Shown here in pieces: positions 16,312 to 23,800 of a stretch of 23,800 nucleotides of DNA (position 1 is its first letter; the number at the start of each line of letters is the position of its first letter). Origin of the DNA: Dehalococcoidia bacterium (GTDB taxonomy: Bacteria > Chloroflexota > Dehalococcoidia > UBA2979). The stretch lies in assembly GCA_023228765.1 (NCBI GenBank), contig JALOAM010000028.1, positions 1-23,800 of the forward strand, given 5' to 3'. The notes below the pieces were generated by a model, which saw only the letters and a program-made list of their open reading frames with translations, was not told the DNA's origin and searched no databases. Made by a program: the position numbers and the translations under genes.

Positions 16312-16851
16312 TCAGTCGAGGAGGCCGGGGACCACCTCGATCGTCACGGTGCCGGCCTCGAGGTCGACCTCGAGCAGGACGCCGTCGATGGCCGGGACCA
16401 GCAAGTCTTTCTGGCCGGGGCGCCTGACGACGTAGACATCGTTCGAGCCGGTCTCCAGGACATCCTCCAGCGTGCCGAGTTCTTCGCCGGCGGCGGTGAG
16501 GACACGCAGCCCGACGAGGTCGTGGACGTAGTACTCGTCCTCCGGCAGGGCGGGAAGGTCGGCTTCCTCGATCTCGATGAGGGCGCCGCGCAGGCGGTCG
16601 GCTGCGTCCGTCCCCGAGATGCCCTCGAACAGGATGACCGGGTACCCGCGGGGGCTCTTCACGTCACGGATGGTGCGAGGCTCGCCGGCGACGAGGACGC
16701 GACTGCCGACGGCGAGGCGCTCCGGGTTCCGGGTGAACGGCGTGACCTTCACGTGGCCGCGCACGCCCCAGGGGGCGTTGATGCGGCCCACCGCGACGCG
16801 CTCCTCGACGTGTTCCTCGGGGGGCGGTCCGCCGGCAGGGTCGTTGGTCAT
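16312..16851 (-). CDS. rimM: 16S rRNA processing/maturation factor RimM
   Basis: Helps assemble the 30S head by binding ribosomal protein S19 and the 16S 3' domain. It has 179 residues. The N-terminal RimM barrel carries VAVGRINAPWGVRGHVKVTPFT and the C-terminal PRC barrel carries DEYYVHDLVGLRVLTAAGEELG and KDLLVPAIDGVLLEVDLE. The length is normal. The ATG at 16851 has no clear Shine-Dalgarno sequence; instead a 10-bp GC hairpin (16863-16883) stands just upstream. It is last in the ffh-rpsP-khpA-rimM cluster. The trmD and rplS genes that often follow are absent here; the tRNA-Ala converges instead. Confidence 0.95.
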   Translation of the reverse strand: MTNDPAGGPPPEEHVEERVAVGRINAPWGVRGHVKVTPFTRNPERLAVGSRVLVAGEPRTIRDVKSPRGYPVILFEGISGTDAADRLRGALIEIEEADLPALPEDEYYVHDLVGLRVLTAAGEELGTLEDVLETGSNDVYVVRRPGQKDLLVPAIDGVLLEVDLEAGTVTIEVVPGLLD

Positions 16852-16862
16852 CGGACGGTCGA

Positions 16863-16883
16863 GGGCGCGCGCCGCGCGCGCCC
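16863..16883 (-). promoter_or_regulatory. GC hairpin directly upstream of rimM
   Basis: GGGCGCGCGC and GCGCGCGCCC are 10-bp perfect arms around one base, in the khpA-rimM gap, 11 nt before the rimM ATG. It could cover the rimM start or attenuate read-through. This is a sequence observation; the function is inference. Confidence 0.5.
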
Positions 16884-16893
16884 GGAGCGACGA

Positions 16894-17121
16894 CTACTCA
16901 ATCGAGAGGGTGGCGCGGACGCCGGCGCGGACCGCGGCGACGTGCAGCAGCGAGCGGATCGCGTTCGCGCAACGGCCGTCACGGCCGATGATGCGGCCCT
17001 TGTCCGACTCGTTCACGTACAGGTGGAGGACGACACGGTCGCCGTCATGCACCTCGGCCACCCGGACTTCGTCCGGGAACTCGGCCAGGGCACGCGCGAG
17101 GTATTCGATGAGCGCCTTCAT
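16894..17121 (-). CDS. khpA: KH-domain RNA-binding protein KhpA
   Basis: A small single type-II KH protein of 75 residues, binding small RNAs and ribosomal transcripts, often with KhpB. The GxxG loop is seen as IIGRDGRCANAIRSLLHVAA. The start, MKALIEYLARAL, is typical of the family. It lies between rpsP (18-nt gap) and rimM (42-nt gap), the conserved position for this gene. The upstream region has the palindrome GGAGATCTCC, which includes its ribosome-binding GGGAGA. Confidence 0.93.
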   Translation of the reverse strand: MKALIEYLARALAEFPDEVRVAEVHDGDRVVLHLYVNESDKGRIIGRDGRCANAIRSLLHVAAVRAGVRATLSIE

Positions 17122-17139
17122 AGGAGATCTCCCGGAGGG

Positions 17140-17577
17140 CTACTCGGCAGAGGCCTCTTCGGCCTCGCCCTCGGACGACTCGGCGCTGGCGGCGGCAGCA
17201 GCAGCCTCAGCGGCGGCGGCTTCCTCGGCGGCCTTCGCGGCAGCAGCCTCGGCCGCGGCCTTCGCCTCAGCCTCGGCGCGGGCGGCAGCCTCGCGCTCGA
17301 CCTTGGAGGGCTTCGTCACGCGCTGCGGCGGAGCGGCCTCGATCAGGCCGCGCGAGTGGAGGAGGCGGTGGACCGTGTCGGTCGGCTGCGCGCCCTGGGA
17401 GACCCAGTGCCGCACGCGCTCCTCCTTGACCTCGAAGGTCACGGGTTCGGTGCGGGGGTTGTAGTGGCCCAGGATCTCCACGAAGCGGCCATCGCGCGGG
17501 GAGTCCTTGTCGGCCACCACGATGCGGTACGAGGGCTGGTGCTTCTGACCAGTGCGGCGCAGGCGAATCTTCAGCAA
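17140..17577 (-). CDS. rpsP: 30S ribosomal protein S16 with long Ala/Glu tail
   Basis: Structural protein of the 30S subunit. Residues 1-85 are standard S16: LKIRLRRTGQKHQPSYRIVV, GRFVEILGHYNPRTEP, then RHWVSQGAQPTDTVHRLL. The start is a TTG at 17577 with GGAGG 6 nt upstream. The remaining ~60 residues are an unusual extension rich in Ala, Glu and Lys, ending acidic (EGEAEEASAE). That makes the protein 145 residues against ~80-90 for a usual S16. Acidic or Ala-rich S16 tails occur in some actinobacteria and chloroflexi. It is preceded by ffh, with a 156-bp leader in which I found no strong promoter. Confidence 0.95.
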   Translation of the reverse strand: MLKIRLRRTGQKHQPSYRIVVADKDSPRDGRFVEILGHYNPRTEPVTFEVKEERVRHWVSQGAQPTDTVHRLLHSRGLIEAAPPQRVTKPSKVEREAAARAEAEAKAAAEAAAAKAAEEAAAAEAAAAAASAESSEGEAEEASAE

Positions 17578-17733
17578 GCGAATCCTCCAACGGACGGAAC
17601 CGACAACCGGCAGGTGCCGGGAATGATGCCAGCAGGACGTAGCGCGGATACGCGCACCGTCACAAGACAGAAAGTCTACGCGACCGGACGCTTATGGTGA
17701 CGTTGGCGTGGGAGGCACCGACGAAATCGGGCG

Positions 17734-19068
17734 CTACATCCCCAACATCTTCATGAATCCGCCGGCGCGCTTGCCGGAGGTCATGGCCTGCATCAGTTTG
17801 CGGGCATCCTTGAACTGGTTCAAGAGCCGGTTCACGTCCGCCGGCGTCGTGCCGGATCCGCGGGCGATGCGCTTCCGGCGCGATCCGTTGATCACCTCGG
17901 GCTTGCGGCGCTCGCCGGGGGTCATGGACTGGATGATCGCCTCGGCCTGCTTGAAGTACGCCTCGCCGATGTCGCCCGCGCCCAGCTGACCCTTCAGGCC
18001 GGCAGCGCCGGGCAGCATCTCCAGGATGCCGGAGAGCGGCCCCATCTGCTTCATCTGCTGCATCTGGGTGAGGAAGTCCTCCAGGTCGAACTGCCCCTTC
18101 TGCATCCGGCGGGCGACTTCCTTCATGTCCCGTTCGCCGACGGCCTTGCGGGCCTTCTCGACCAGGGACACGACGTCGCCCATCCCGAGGACGCGCGAGG
18201 CGAACCGGTCCGGGTGGAACTCCTCCAGCGCTTCGAGGCGCTCGCCGGTGGTGATGAACTTGACCGGCAGGCCGGTGACCTCGCGGACGGAGAGCACGGC
18301 GCCGCCGCGGGTGTCCGAGTCCACCTTCGTCACCACGATGCCTGTGCCCTCGAGGACTTCGTGCAGCTCCTTGGCAAGCGTGACGGCCTCCTGGCCGGTC
18401 ATCGCGTCCACCACGATCAGCAGCTCGGTGGGGTCCACCTCGTCCGCGAGGGCCGCGAGGTCGTCCGCGGCGTCGTCGTCGAAGTTGACGATACCGACGG
18501 AGTCCACGATGACGGCGTTCGCGCCGATCTTCTCGGCGTGCTTCAGGCCGCGCTTCGCCACCTCGCCAGCGGGCGCCTCGGTCTCCTCGACATAGGACTC
18601 GACGTCGATGGAGCGGGCGAGCACCTGGAGCTGTTCGCTGGCAGCGACACGCTCGAAGTCCGTGGAGACCAGCAGGGGCTTCATGCCCTCGGACTTGAAC
18701 TTGAGGGCGAGCCGCCCGGCGAGGGTGGTCTTACCGCCACCCTTCGTGCCGACGACCATGACCTTCATCGGTCCGGCCTCGGGCTTCAGGAGAGGGGCGT
18801 GCTCCTTGCCCAGCGTCTCCACCAGCTCGTCGTTGACGATGCCGATGATCTGCTGGGCCGGCGTGATCGACTTAAGGACTTCCTGCCCCAGCGCGCGCTC
18901 CCGCACGCGGGCGACGAGGTCGCGGACCACCTTGAAGTTGACGTCCGCCTCGAGGAGCGCGATGCGCACCTCGCGGAGCGCCTCGTCGAGTTCGGCCTCG
19001 CCGATGCGCCCCTTCTTGCCGAGGCGAGTGAAGGTGCCCTGGAGTCGGTCAGAGAGGGCGTCAAGCAT
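17734..19068 (-). CDS. ffh: Signal recognition particle protein Ffh (divergent GTPase motifs)
   Basis: Binds signal sequences and 4.5S RNA, then docks with FtsY. At 444 residues it has the full N, G and M domains. The G domain is unusual. G1 is GTKGGGKT (107-114), where family members have GLQGSGKT. Motif II is DFERVAASEQL (137-147) against DxxRPAAxxQL, keeping D137 and R140. G3 is DSVGI (189-193) against the near-invariant DTAGR, so the G3 Arg is Ile193. G4 is TKVD (247-250), intact. The M domain keeps SRRKRIARGSGT, NRLLNQF and the Met-rich finger loop QMGPLSGILEMLPG. I confirmed both altered motifs by reading the bases. Start ATG at 19068; the leader carries a strong hairpin. Confidence 0.93.
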   Translation of the reverse strand: MLDALSDRLQGTFTRLGKKGRIGEAELDEALREVRIALLEADVNFKVVRDLVARVRERALGQEVLKSITPAQQIIGIVNDELVETLGKEHAPLLKPEAGPMKVMVVGTKGGGKTTLAGRLALKFKSEGMKPLLVSTDFERVAASEQLQVLARSIDVESYVEETEAPAGEVAKRGLKHAEKIGANAVIVDSVGIVNFDDDAADDLAALADEVDPTELLIVVDAMTGQEAVTLAKELHEVLEGTGIVVTKVDSDTRGGAVLSVREVTGLPVKFITTGERLEALEEFHPDRFASRVLGMGDVVSLVEKARKAVGERDMKEVARRMQKGQFDLEDFLTQMQQMKQMGPLSGILEMLPGAAGLKGQLGAGDIGEAYFKQAEAIIQSMTPGERRKPEVINGSRRKRIARGSGTTPADVNRLLNQFKDARKLMQAMTSGKRAGGFMKMLGM

Positions 19069-19133
19069 GGGACTGGGAGTGTACGGCCCCCACCGTCTGA
19101 GGCGGTAGCAGCGCCGCGATCCTCGGACGTGAC

Positions 19134-19176
19134 GATGCGCGGACGCCGGCTCGAGCCGCAGCGGCGTCCGCGCATC
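19134..19176 (-). promoter_or_regulatory. Perfect 15-bp hairpin in the ffh leader
   Basis: The arms GATGCGCGGACGCCG (19134-19148) and CGGCGTCCGCGCATC (19162-19176) are exact complements around a 13-nt loop that itself contains GGCTCGAGCC. It lies between the candidate ffh promoter and the ffh ATG, 66 bp from the start. No U-tract follows on either strand, so a leader structure is as likely as a terminator. Confidence 0.6.
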
Positions 19177-19216
19177 AGTGAGCCCAGCACAGACGGGAGT
19201 ACCAGACTCTTGTTAC

Positions 19217-19244
19217 ATAATACAACGAAGCCTCGGCGTCGGAA
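19217..19244 (-). promoter_or_regulatory. Candidate promoter of ffh
   Basis: On the minus strand, TTCCGA (19239-19244), a 16-bp spacer and TATTAT (19217-19222, five of six to consensus), in the only AT-rich patch of the region. The -35 is weak. Confidence 0.45.
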
Positions 19245-19317
19245 GGTCGAGGGAGCGTCGGAAATACAGCGATCTTGGTACAGGATCGGGGTTGTCTGGG
19301 CAGATAGTGAGCCGTGG

Positions 19318-19517
19318 CTACCCCGTGGCCTGGTCTGCCTCCTCGAACGCGACCTCCGGGCGCACCTCGCGGACGAGGTCGGGGACGGCGAGGTGGAGGT
19401 CGCGGAGGACCGCCGGGCGATCCGCGAGGGCGTCGCGGATCGCCTCCCTGGCTGGCTGCTCGACGTGCGGGTGCTGGGTGCCCCTCGCGCGGGGAGCCCT
19501 CGCACCCGGCGGCGTCG
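19318..19517. other. Gene-free stretch with strong coding-like bias on both strands
   Basis: Between ffh and gap, open frames on both strands show very high third-position GC. The minus frame reads HVEQPAREAIRDALADRPAV... to a TAG-free end at 19318; its only ATG lies inside gap (19578). The plus frame reads RGLVCLLERDLRAHLADEV... and has no usable start. It may be a decayed gene or just GC skew. It holds a perfect 12-bp hairpin, described separately. Confidence 0.3.
19416..19444 (-). terminator. Hairpin downstream of gap
   Basis: GGCGATCCGCGA (19416-19427), a 5-nt loop, then its exact complement (19433-19444). It is ~75 bp past the gap stop. Another 8-bp hairpin (19509-19528) spans the gap stop codon itself. 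Neither has a U-tract. Confidence 0.45.
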
Positions 19518-20531
<1,014 letters not shown>

Positions 20532-20671
20532 CACGCCTCCAGGGGTCTCAATGGCGCTGCTGGTACGTCAACCGCATTCGGCCGGCTGCACGCCAATGCT
20601 ACGACGGGCGGCCGAAGTCGGGCTAGAAACTGCTCTCCAAGACCCCTCGCGAGGTCGTTACAACAGGCTCA

Positions 20672-21628
20672 CTACAGCAGGACTCGCTGCGAGGCATCCC
20701 CGGGCCGGCGCTTGAACTCCACCAGCAGGTGGCGCCTTCGGCCGTGCTCGTCCTGCCACTCTTCCAGCCGGCATCGGTCCGTCCGTCCGAGGATCGCCTC
20801 GCACGTTCGCACCTGCTCCGCTGCCTCTCCACGGACCTCCTGTGAGGCCGGGAAGTACTGTCCAAGATGTAATCCGAGGTGCAATTGCGCGACGTTGAGA
20901 CGAAGTGCCCAGCTCAACGTCAATTGTGCCCAGCCGAGATGGAACGCCTGATCAGCGAAGACCAGCGGGTACTTCTCGTGGCTCGCTTCGTTCGCGACGA
21001 ACAGCGCGGTAGGGCCGAAGTTCGGCCGTCCCAGGTCGCTCGCGGCCTTGTAGATCAGCCGGAGGTCGGCGTCGCTCGCGATCGACTCGCCGGAGAAGTA
21101 CGCGCCGAGGCCGACCTCGATCGCGCGGGTCGCCTCGTGGCGTCCGTACGCCTCGTGCGTGAAGCGGCGCCACTCGTCCATCTCGTCCCCGATGCCACGC
21201 TGTGCGCCGATGAACTCGATCGCCTGGCGGAGCAGCGGGAGGGCGGACTGGTACGCCCCGCGCCGGATCAGCGAGACGGCGTCCGAGGTGGACAGGAACG
21301 CCCTGGACCAGAGGCTGGCGAAGGCGGCCATGGTCATGTTGCGTGCAGACGGCATGTACCCGGTCCCGGCGAGGCGCGCCTGCAGGTCCAGCCCTGCCTC
21401 GATCAGTCGGAGTTCCTCGCCACAGAGGAAGCCCGTCTGCCGCCAGGCGTCGTCCGCGAACTCGTCGAGGTCGCTCGGCTTGCCGGGGAGCTTCCAGCCG
21501 GCGGGGACGCGCATCCCCGAGACCCGCTGCGGCGGGTCCTGGATGCGCATCACGCTCGGTCGGAAATCGGAGGGGCCGTAGTCCGAGGGACCGCTGGTGC
21601 TGTCCGCTCCGTCAGAAGGGCTTGTCAT
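20672..21628 (-). CDS. Hypothetical protein between eno and gap
   Basis: A soluble 318-residue protein I do not recognise. The first ~25 residues are Ser/Gly/Asp-rich and disordered. From ~55 it is mostly helical, with segments such as MAAFASLWSRAFLSTSDAV, RRGAYQSALPLLRQAIEFIG and FADQAFHLGWAQLTLSWALR. The RxGAYxSALxLLRQAIE stretch recalls surveys of HEPN-like or DUF5677-type helical proteins, but that is only an impression. The C-terminus is basic (LLVEFKRRPGDASQRVLL). No signal peptide, catalytic motif or Zn site stands out. The ATG at 21628 starts 9 nt after the eno stop without a clear Shine-Dalgarno sequence, suggesting coupling to eno. Confidence 0.75.
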   Translation of the reverse strand: MTSPSDGADSTSGPSDYGPSDFRPSVMRIQDPPQRVSGMRVPAGWKLPGKPSDLDEFADDAWRQTGFLCGEELRLIEAGLDLQARLAGTGYMPSARNMTMAAFASLWSRAFLSTSDAVSLIRRGAYQSALPLLRQAIEFIGAQRGIGDEMDEWRRFTHEAYGRHEATRAIEVGLGAYFSGESIASDADLRLIYKAASDLGRPNFGPTALFVANEASHEKYPLVFADQAFHLGWAQLTLSWALRLNVAQLHLGLHLGQYFPASQEVRGEAAEQVRTCEAILGRTDRCRLEEWQDEHGRRRHLLVEFKRRPGDASQRVLL

Positions 21629-21637
21629 GTGGACAGG

Positions 21638-22915
21638 CTACCCCTGCCGGAACGCGGAGCGGCCCGGGTAGACCGCGTCCTGTCCGAGGGCTTCCTCGAT
21701 CCGCAGGAGCTCGTTGTACTTCGCGTTCCGGTCCGAGCGGGCAGGCGCGCCGGTCTTGATCTGCCCGGCGCCGGTCGCGACCACGAGGTGGGCGATCGTG
21801 GTGTCCTCCGTCTCACCGGAGCGGTGAGAGATCACGGCGCGGTACCCGTTGGTGTGCGCCATGCGGATCGCCTGCATCGTCTCCGTGAGCGTGCCGATCT
21901 GGTTGAGCTTGATCAGGATGGCGTTCGCCACGCCGAGGTCGATGCCGCGGCCCAGGCGCTCGATGTTCGTGACGAAGAGGTCGTCGCCGACGAGCTGGAC
22001 GGAGTCGCCGATGCTGTCGGTGAGCGCCTTCCACCCGTCCCAGTCGTCCTCCGCCATCCCGTCTTCGATCGAGACGATCGGGTAGGACTTCGCCCAGTCG
22101 GTCCACAGCTCGGCGAGCTCCTGGCCGGTGACCGTGCGCCCCTCCCGCTCGAGGACGTACTTGCCGTCCTCGAACAGCTCGGTCGCGGCAGGGTCGAGGG
22201 CGATCGCGATCTCGTCGCCGGCACGGCGACCGGCGTGCTCGATCGCCTGCATCAGGAAGTCCATCGCGCCGCGGTTGGTCGGGATCGTGGGGGCGAAGCC
22301 GCCCTCGTCGCCGACAGTGGTGGCGAAGCCCTGCTCGTGCAGGATGCCCTTCAGCGCCTGGTAGCACTCCACCACCCAGCGCAGGCCTTCGCGGAAGGTG
22401 GGGGCGCCCACCGGCATCAGCATGAACTCCTGGAAGTCCGTGGAGTTCGTCGCGTGCGCGCCGCCGTTGAGCACGTTGCACATCGGTACCGGCAGGACGC
22501 GAGCGTCCACGCCGCCCAGGTAGCGGTACAGCGGCTGGCCGGTGGCCTCCGCGCCCGCCTTCGCGACCGCGAGCGAGACGCCGAGGATCGCGTTCGCGCC
22601 CAGGCGGCCCTTGTTCGGCGTGGCGTCCGCCTCCACCATCGCGCGGTCCACGGAGGCCTGGTCGAGGCCGTTGAGGCCGACGACCGCGGTGGCGAGCGGC
22701 CCCTCGACGTGCTCGACGGCCTTCAGGACGCCCTTGCCGCCGAAGCGGGCGGGGTCACCGTCCCGCAGTTCGACCGCCTCGTACGCGCCGGTGGAGGCCC
22801 CCGACGGGACGAGCGCCCGGCCGACGGAGCCATCCTCGAGTTCGACATCCACCTCCACGGTGGGGTTGCCTCGGGAGTCGAGCAGTTCACGAGCGCGGAC
22901 GTCGATGATCTCCAC
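21638..22915 (-). CDS. eno: Enolase (phosphopyruvate hydratase)
   Basis: Converts 2-phosphoglycerate to phosphoenolpyruvate in the cytoplasm. At 425 residues it is the normal length. Motifs in order: EIIDVRARELLDSRGNPTVEV, VPSGASTGAYEA, NGGAHATNSTDFQEFMLMP, DEGGFAP, the metal-binding SIEDGMAEDDW and VGDDLFVTN, the catalytic Lys loop ILIKLNQIGTLTET and SHRSGETEDTTIAHL. The frame is open far upstream, but I chose the GTG at 22915: GAGGAAGGG lies 8 nt before it and enolase homology starts there. An ATG at 22948 is possible but lies upstream of that site. It is followed by the hypothetical gene and then gap, all on one strand, so the lower-glycolysis enzymes may be co-expressed. Confidence 0.97.
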   Translation of the reverse strand: MEIIDVRARELLDSRGNPTVEVDVELEDGSVGRALVPSGASTGAYEAVELRDGDPARFGGKGVLKAVEHVEGPLATAVVGLNGLDQASVDRAMVEADATPNKGRLGANAILGVSLAVAKAGAEATGQPLYRYLGGVDARVLPVPMCNVLNGGAHATNSTDFQEFMLMPVGAPTFREGLRWVVECYQALKGILHEQGFATTVGDEGGFAPTIPTNRGAMDFLMQAIEHAGRRAGDEIAIALDPAATELFEDGKYVLEREGRTVTGQELAELWTDWAKSYPIVSIEDGMAEDDWDGWKALTDSIGDSVQLVGDDLFVTNIERLGRGIDLGVANAILIKLNQIGTLTETMQAIRMAHTNGYRAVISHRSGETEDTTIAHLVVATGAGQIKTGAPARSDRNAKYNELLRIEEALGQDAVYPGRSAFRQG

Positions 22916-23012
22916 GGAGCGGGCCCTTCCTCGGTCGGCGCGCTCCATGAACGTCGCGCCCGAGGCGAGGATCGCAGCGGGAAGGCTGGGCGACAACTCC
23001 GAGCGTCTAGAC

Positions 23013-23036
23013 CTCGCTCGGATGGGGCCGAGCGAG
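23013..23036 (-). terminator. Hairpin after the xer gene
   Basis: CTCGCTCGG (23013-23021), six-nt loop, CCGAGCGAG (23028-23036). It begins 7 bp past the recombinase stop on the minus strand and separates it from eno. Confidence 0.6.
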
Positions 23037-23043
23037 CGAGGCG

Positions 23044-23800
23044 TCAGTCGCCGATCGGGGTGGGGCCGTTGGTGGAGCCGCCGGACCGCGGGTGAGCGTC
23101 CCGGTAGACCTCCTGCAGGTGGCCGTCCGTGAGCTGGGTGTAGACCTGCGTGGTGGAGACGTTCGCGTGGCCCAGGCGCTGCTGCACGTCCAGCACGGAG
23201 TGGCCGGCGCGCAGCAGGTGGGTGGCGAAGGAGTGGCGCAGCGTGTGCGGGGTGACGTGCCCGTCGATGCCGGCCGACTTGGCGTAGCCCTTCAGGATCA
23301 GCCAGAACCCCTGCCGCGTCAGGCGCTCGCCCCGGCGGTTCACGAACAGGGCCTGGTGCGGGCGGGCCTTCAGGAGCAGCGGTCGCGCGTCGTTCAGGTA
23401 GGTCACGAGTGCGTCCAGGGCGTTTGCCGGGATCTCCATGTCCCGTTCCTTGCCGCCCTTGCCCAGGCAGCGCACCCACGGGTTCGAGGGTTCATCGATG
23501 CGGACGGCGTCCACGTTCAGGGACACGAGTTCGGTAACCCGCATCCCCGTGCCGTACATCAGCTCGAGCATCGCCGCGTCCCGGCACGCCTCGGGCGAGT
23601 CGTACTTGCGAGGCTCCTGGAGCAGGGAGTCCACCTCCGCGGTGGTCATGGGCTTCGGCACCGGCTTGGGGGCACGGGGGGAGTCGACCTGCGTCGCGGG
23701 ATTGCTCTGCAGGTCCCCGCTGTCCAGCAGGAAGGCGCAGAACGACTTCACGGCCGCGACCTTGCGGGCCACGGTGGCCTTCGCGTAGCGGCGGTCGTTC
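23044..23800 (-). CDS. xerD: Tyrosine recombinase XerC/XerD (N-terminus beyond the window)
   Basis: Resolves chromosome dimers at dif sites with a partner recombinase and FtsK. The visible 251 residues begin in the N-terminal DNA-binding domain (NDRRYAKATVARKVAAVKSF) and run to a natural stop. All catalytic residues are seen: Arg in GTGMRVTELVSL, Lys in LGKGGKERDMEI, HxxR in HTLRHSFATHLL, His in LGHANVSTTQ and the nucleophilic Tyr in TQVYTQL. The frame is open at the right edge, so the start is not visible. XerC and XerD cannot be told apart safely from this part. It is intact, unlike the integrase remnant at 1034-1189. A terminator hairpin separates it from eno. Confidence 0.85.
   Translation of the reverse strand, partial: NDRRYAKATVARKVAAVKSFCAFLLDSGDLQSNPATQVDSPRAPKPVPKPMTTAEVDSLLQEPRKYDSPEACRDAAMLELMYGTGMRVTELVSLNVDAVRIDEPSNPWVRCLGKGGKERDMEIPANALDALVTYLNDARPLLLKARPHQALFVNRRGERLTRQGFWLILKGYAKSAGIDGHVTPHTLRHSFATHLLRAGHSVLDVQQRLGHANVSTTQVYTQLTDGHLQEVYRDAHPRSGGSTNGPTPIGD

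Noticed and set aside
16117..17700. A 527-codon plus-strand frame across tRNA-Ala, rimM, khpA and rpsP
   Set aside because: It runs through a tRNA and three real genes on the other strand, so it is a shadow.
19134..19176. SRP (4.5S) RNA gene next to ffh
   Set aside because: The hairpin lacks the conserved SRP tetraloop and asymmetric bulge sequences and is too short.
20879..23095. A 738-codon plus-strand open frame opposite eno and the gene after it
   Set aside because: It spans two real minus-strand genes and has no recognisable motif, so it is an antisense shadow.
22916..23479. Extended enolase reaching to 23479
   Set aside because: That stretch is out of frame with the xer gene it overlaps and is Arg/Pro-rich. 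A good ribosome site precedes the GTG at 22915.

Overview
The window is GC-rich, densely packed bacterial chromosome, mostly housekeeping genes and mostly on the minus strand. A Chloroflexota (Dehalococcoidia- or SAR202-like) host is my best guess. The basis is the mix of a long B12-dependent ribonucleotide reductase, tandem class III CoA-transferases, the ffh-rpsP-khpA-rimM order, frequent GTG/TTG starts and very high third-position GC. This is inference from gene content, not a phylogenetic placement.

Left edge (1-1265): accessory DNA. A minus-strand gene runs off the window. Its N-terminus carries a 'LQxxIGNRxxxxLL'-type motif that I associate with proteins of extracellular contractile injection systems (eCIS) and DUF4157 proteins. 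Next to it are the C-terminal remnant of a tyrosine integrase and three 11-bp tandem repeats, which suggests the edge of an integrated element.

1266-5057: class II ribonucleotide reductase nrdJ. It has a clear sigma70-type promoter and two NrdR-box-like palindromes exactly 32 bp apart in the leader. 5143-5813: an AbrB/MazE antitoxin and PIN toxin pair with an inverted-repeat operator.

5831-11878: a minus-strand run encoding two tandem class III CoA-transferases, a TauE/SafE permease, Xaa-Pro aminopeptidase and a D,D-carboxypeptidase. One CoA-transferase keeps the catalytic Asp position and the other has Gln there, which fits a heteromeric enzyme. 12050-15982: short independent units. These are a peroxiredoxin-like protein, an MmcQ/YjbR protein, tRNA-Arg(CCT), an arylsulfotransferase-like lipoprotein, an IsdG-type heme monooxygenase and a DUF4389 membrane protein.

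16145-19068: tRNA-Ala(CGC) converges on the translation/secretion cluster ffh-rpsP-khpA-rimM (transcribed leftward). The Ffh protein is unusual: its G1 and G3 GTPase motifs are degenerate, and the normal DTAGR is DSVGI. 19518-22915: gap and eno flank a gene of unknown function. The GAPDH has residues at the cofactor-specificity positions that suggest NADP(H) use. 23044-23800: a Xer-type tyrosine recombinase, cut by the right edge.

The points most worth a second look are the eCIS-like protein with the integrase scar, the divergent Ffh, the paired CoA-transferases, the GAPDH cofactor-site changes and the nrdJ operator pair. No complete, clearly new multi-gene system lies inside the window. If there is one, it is probably to the left of position 1.
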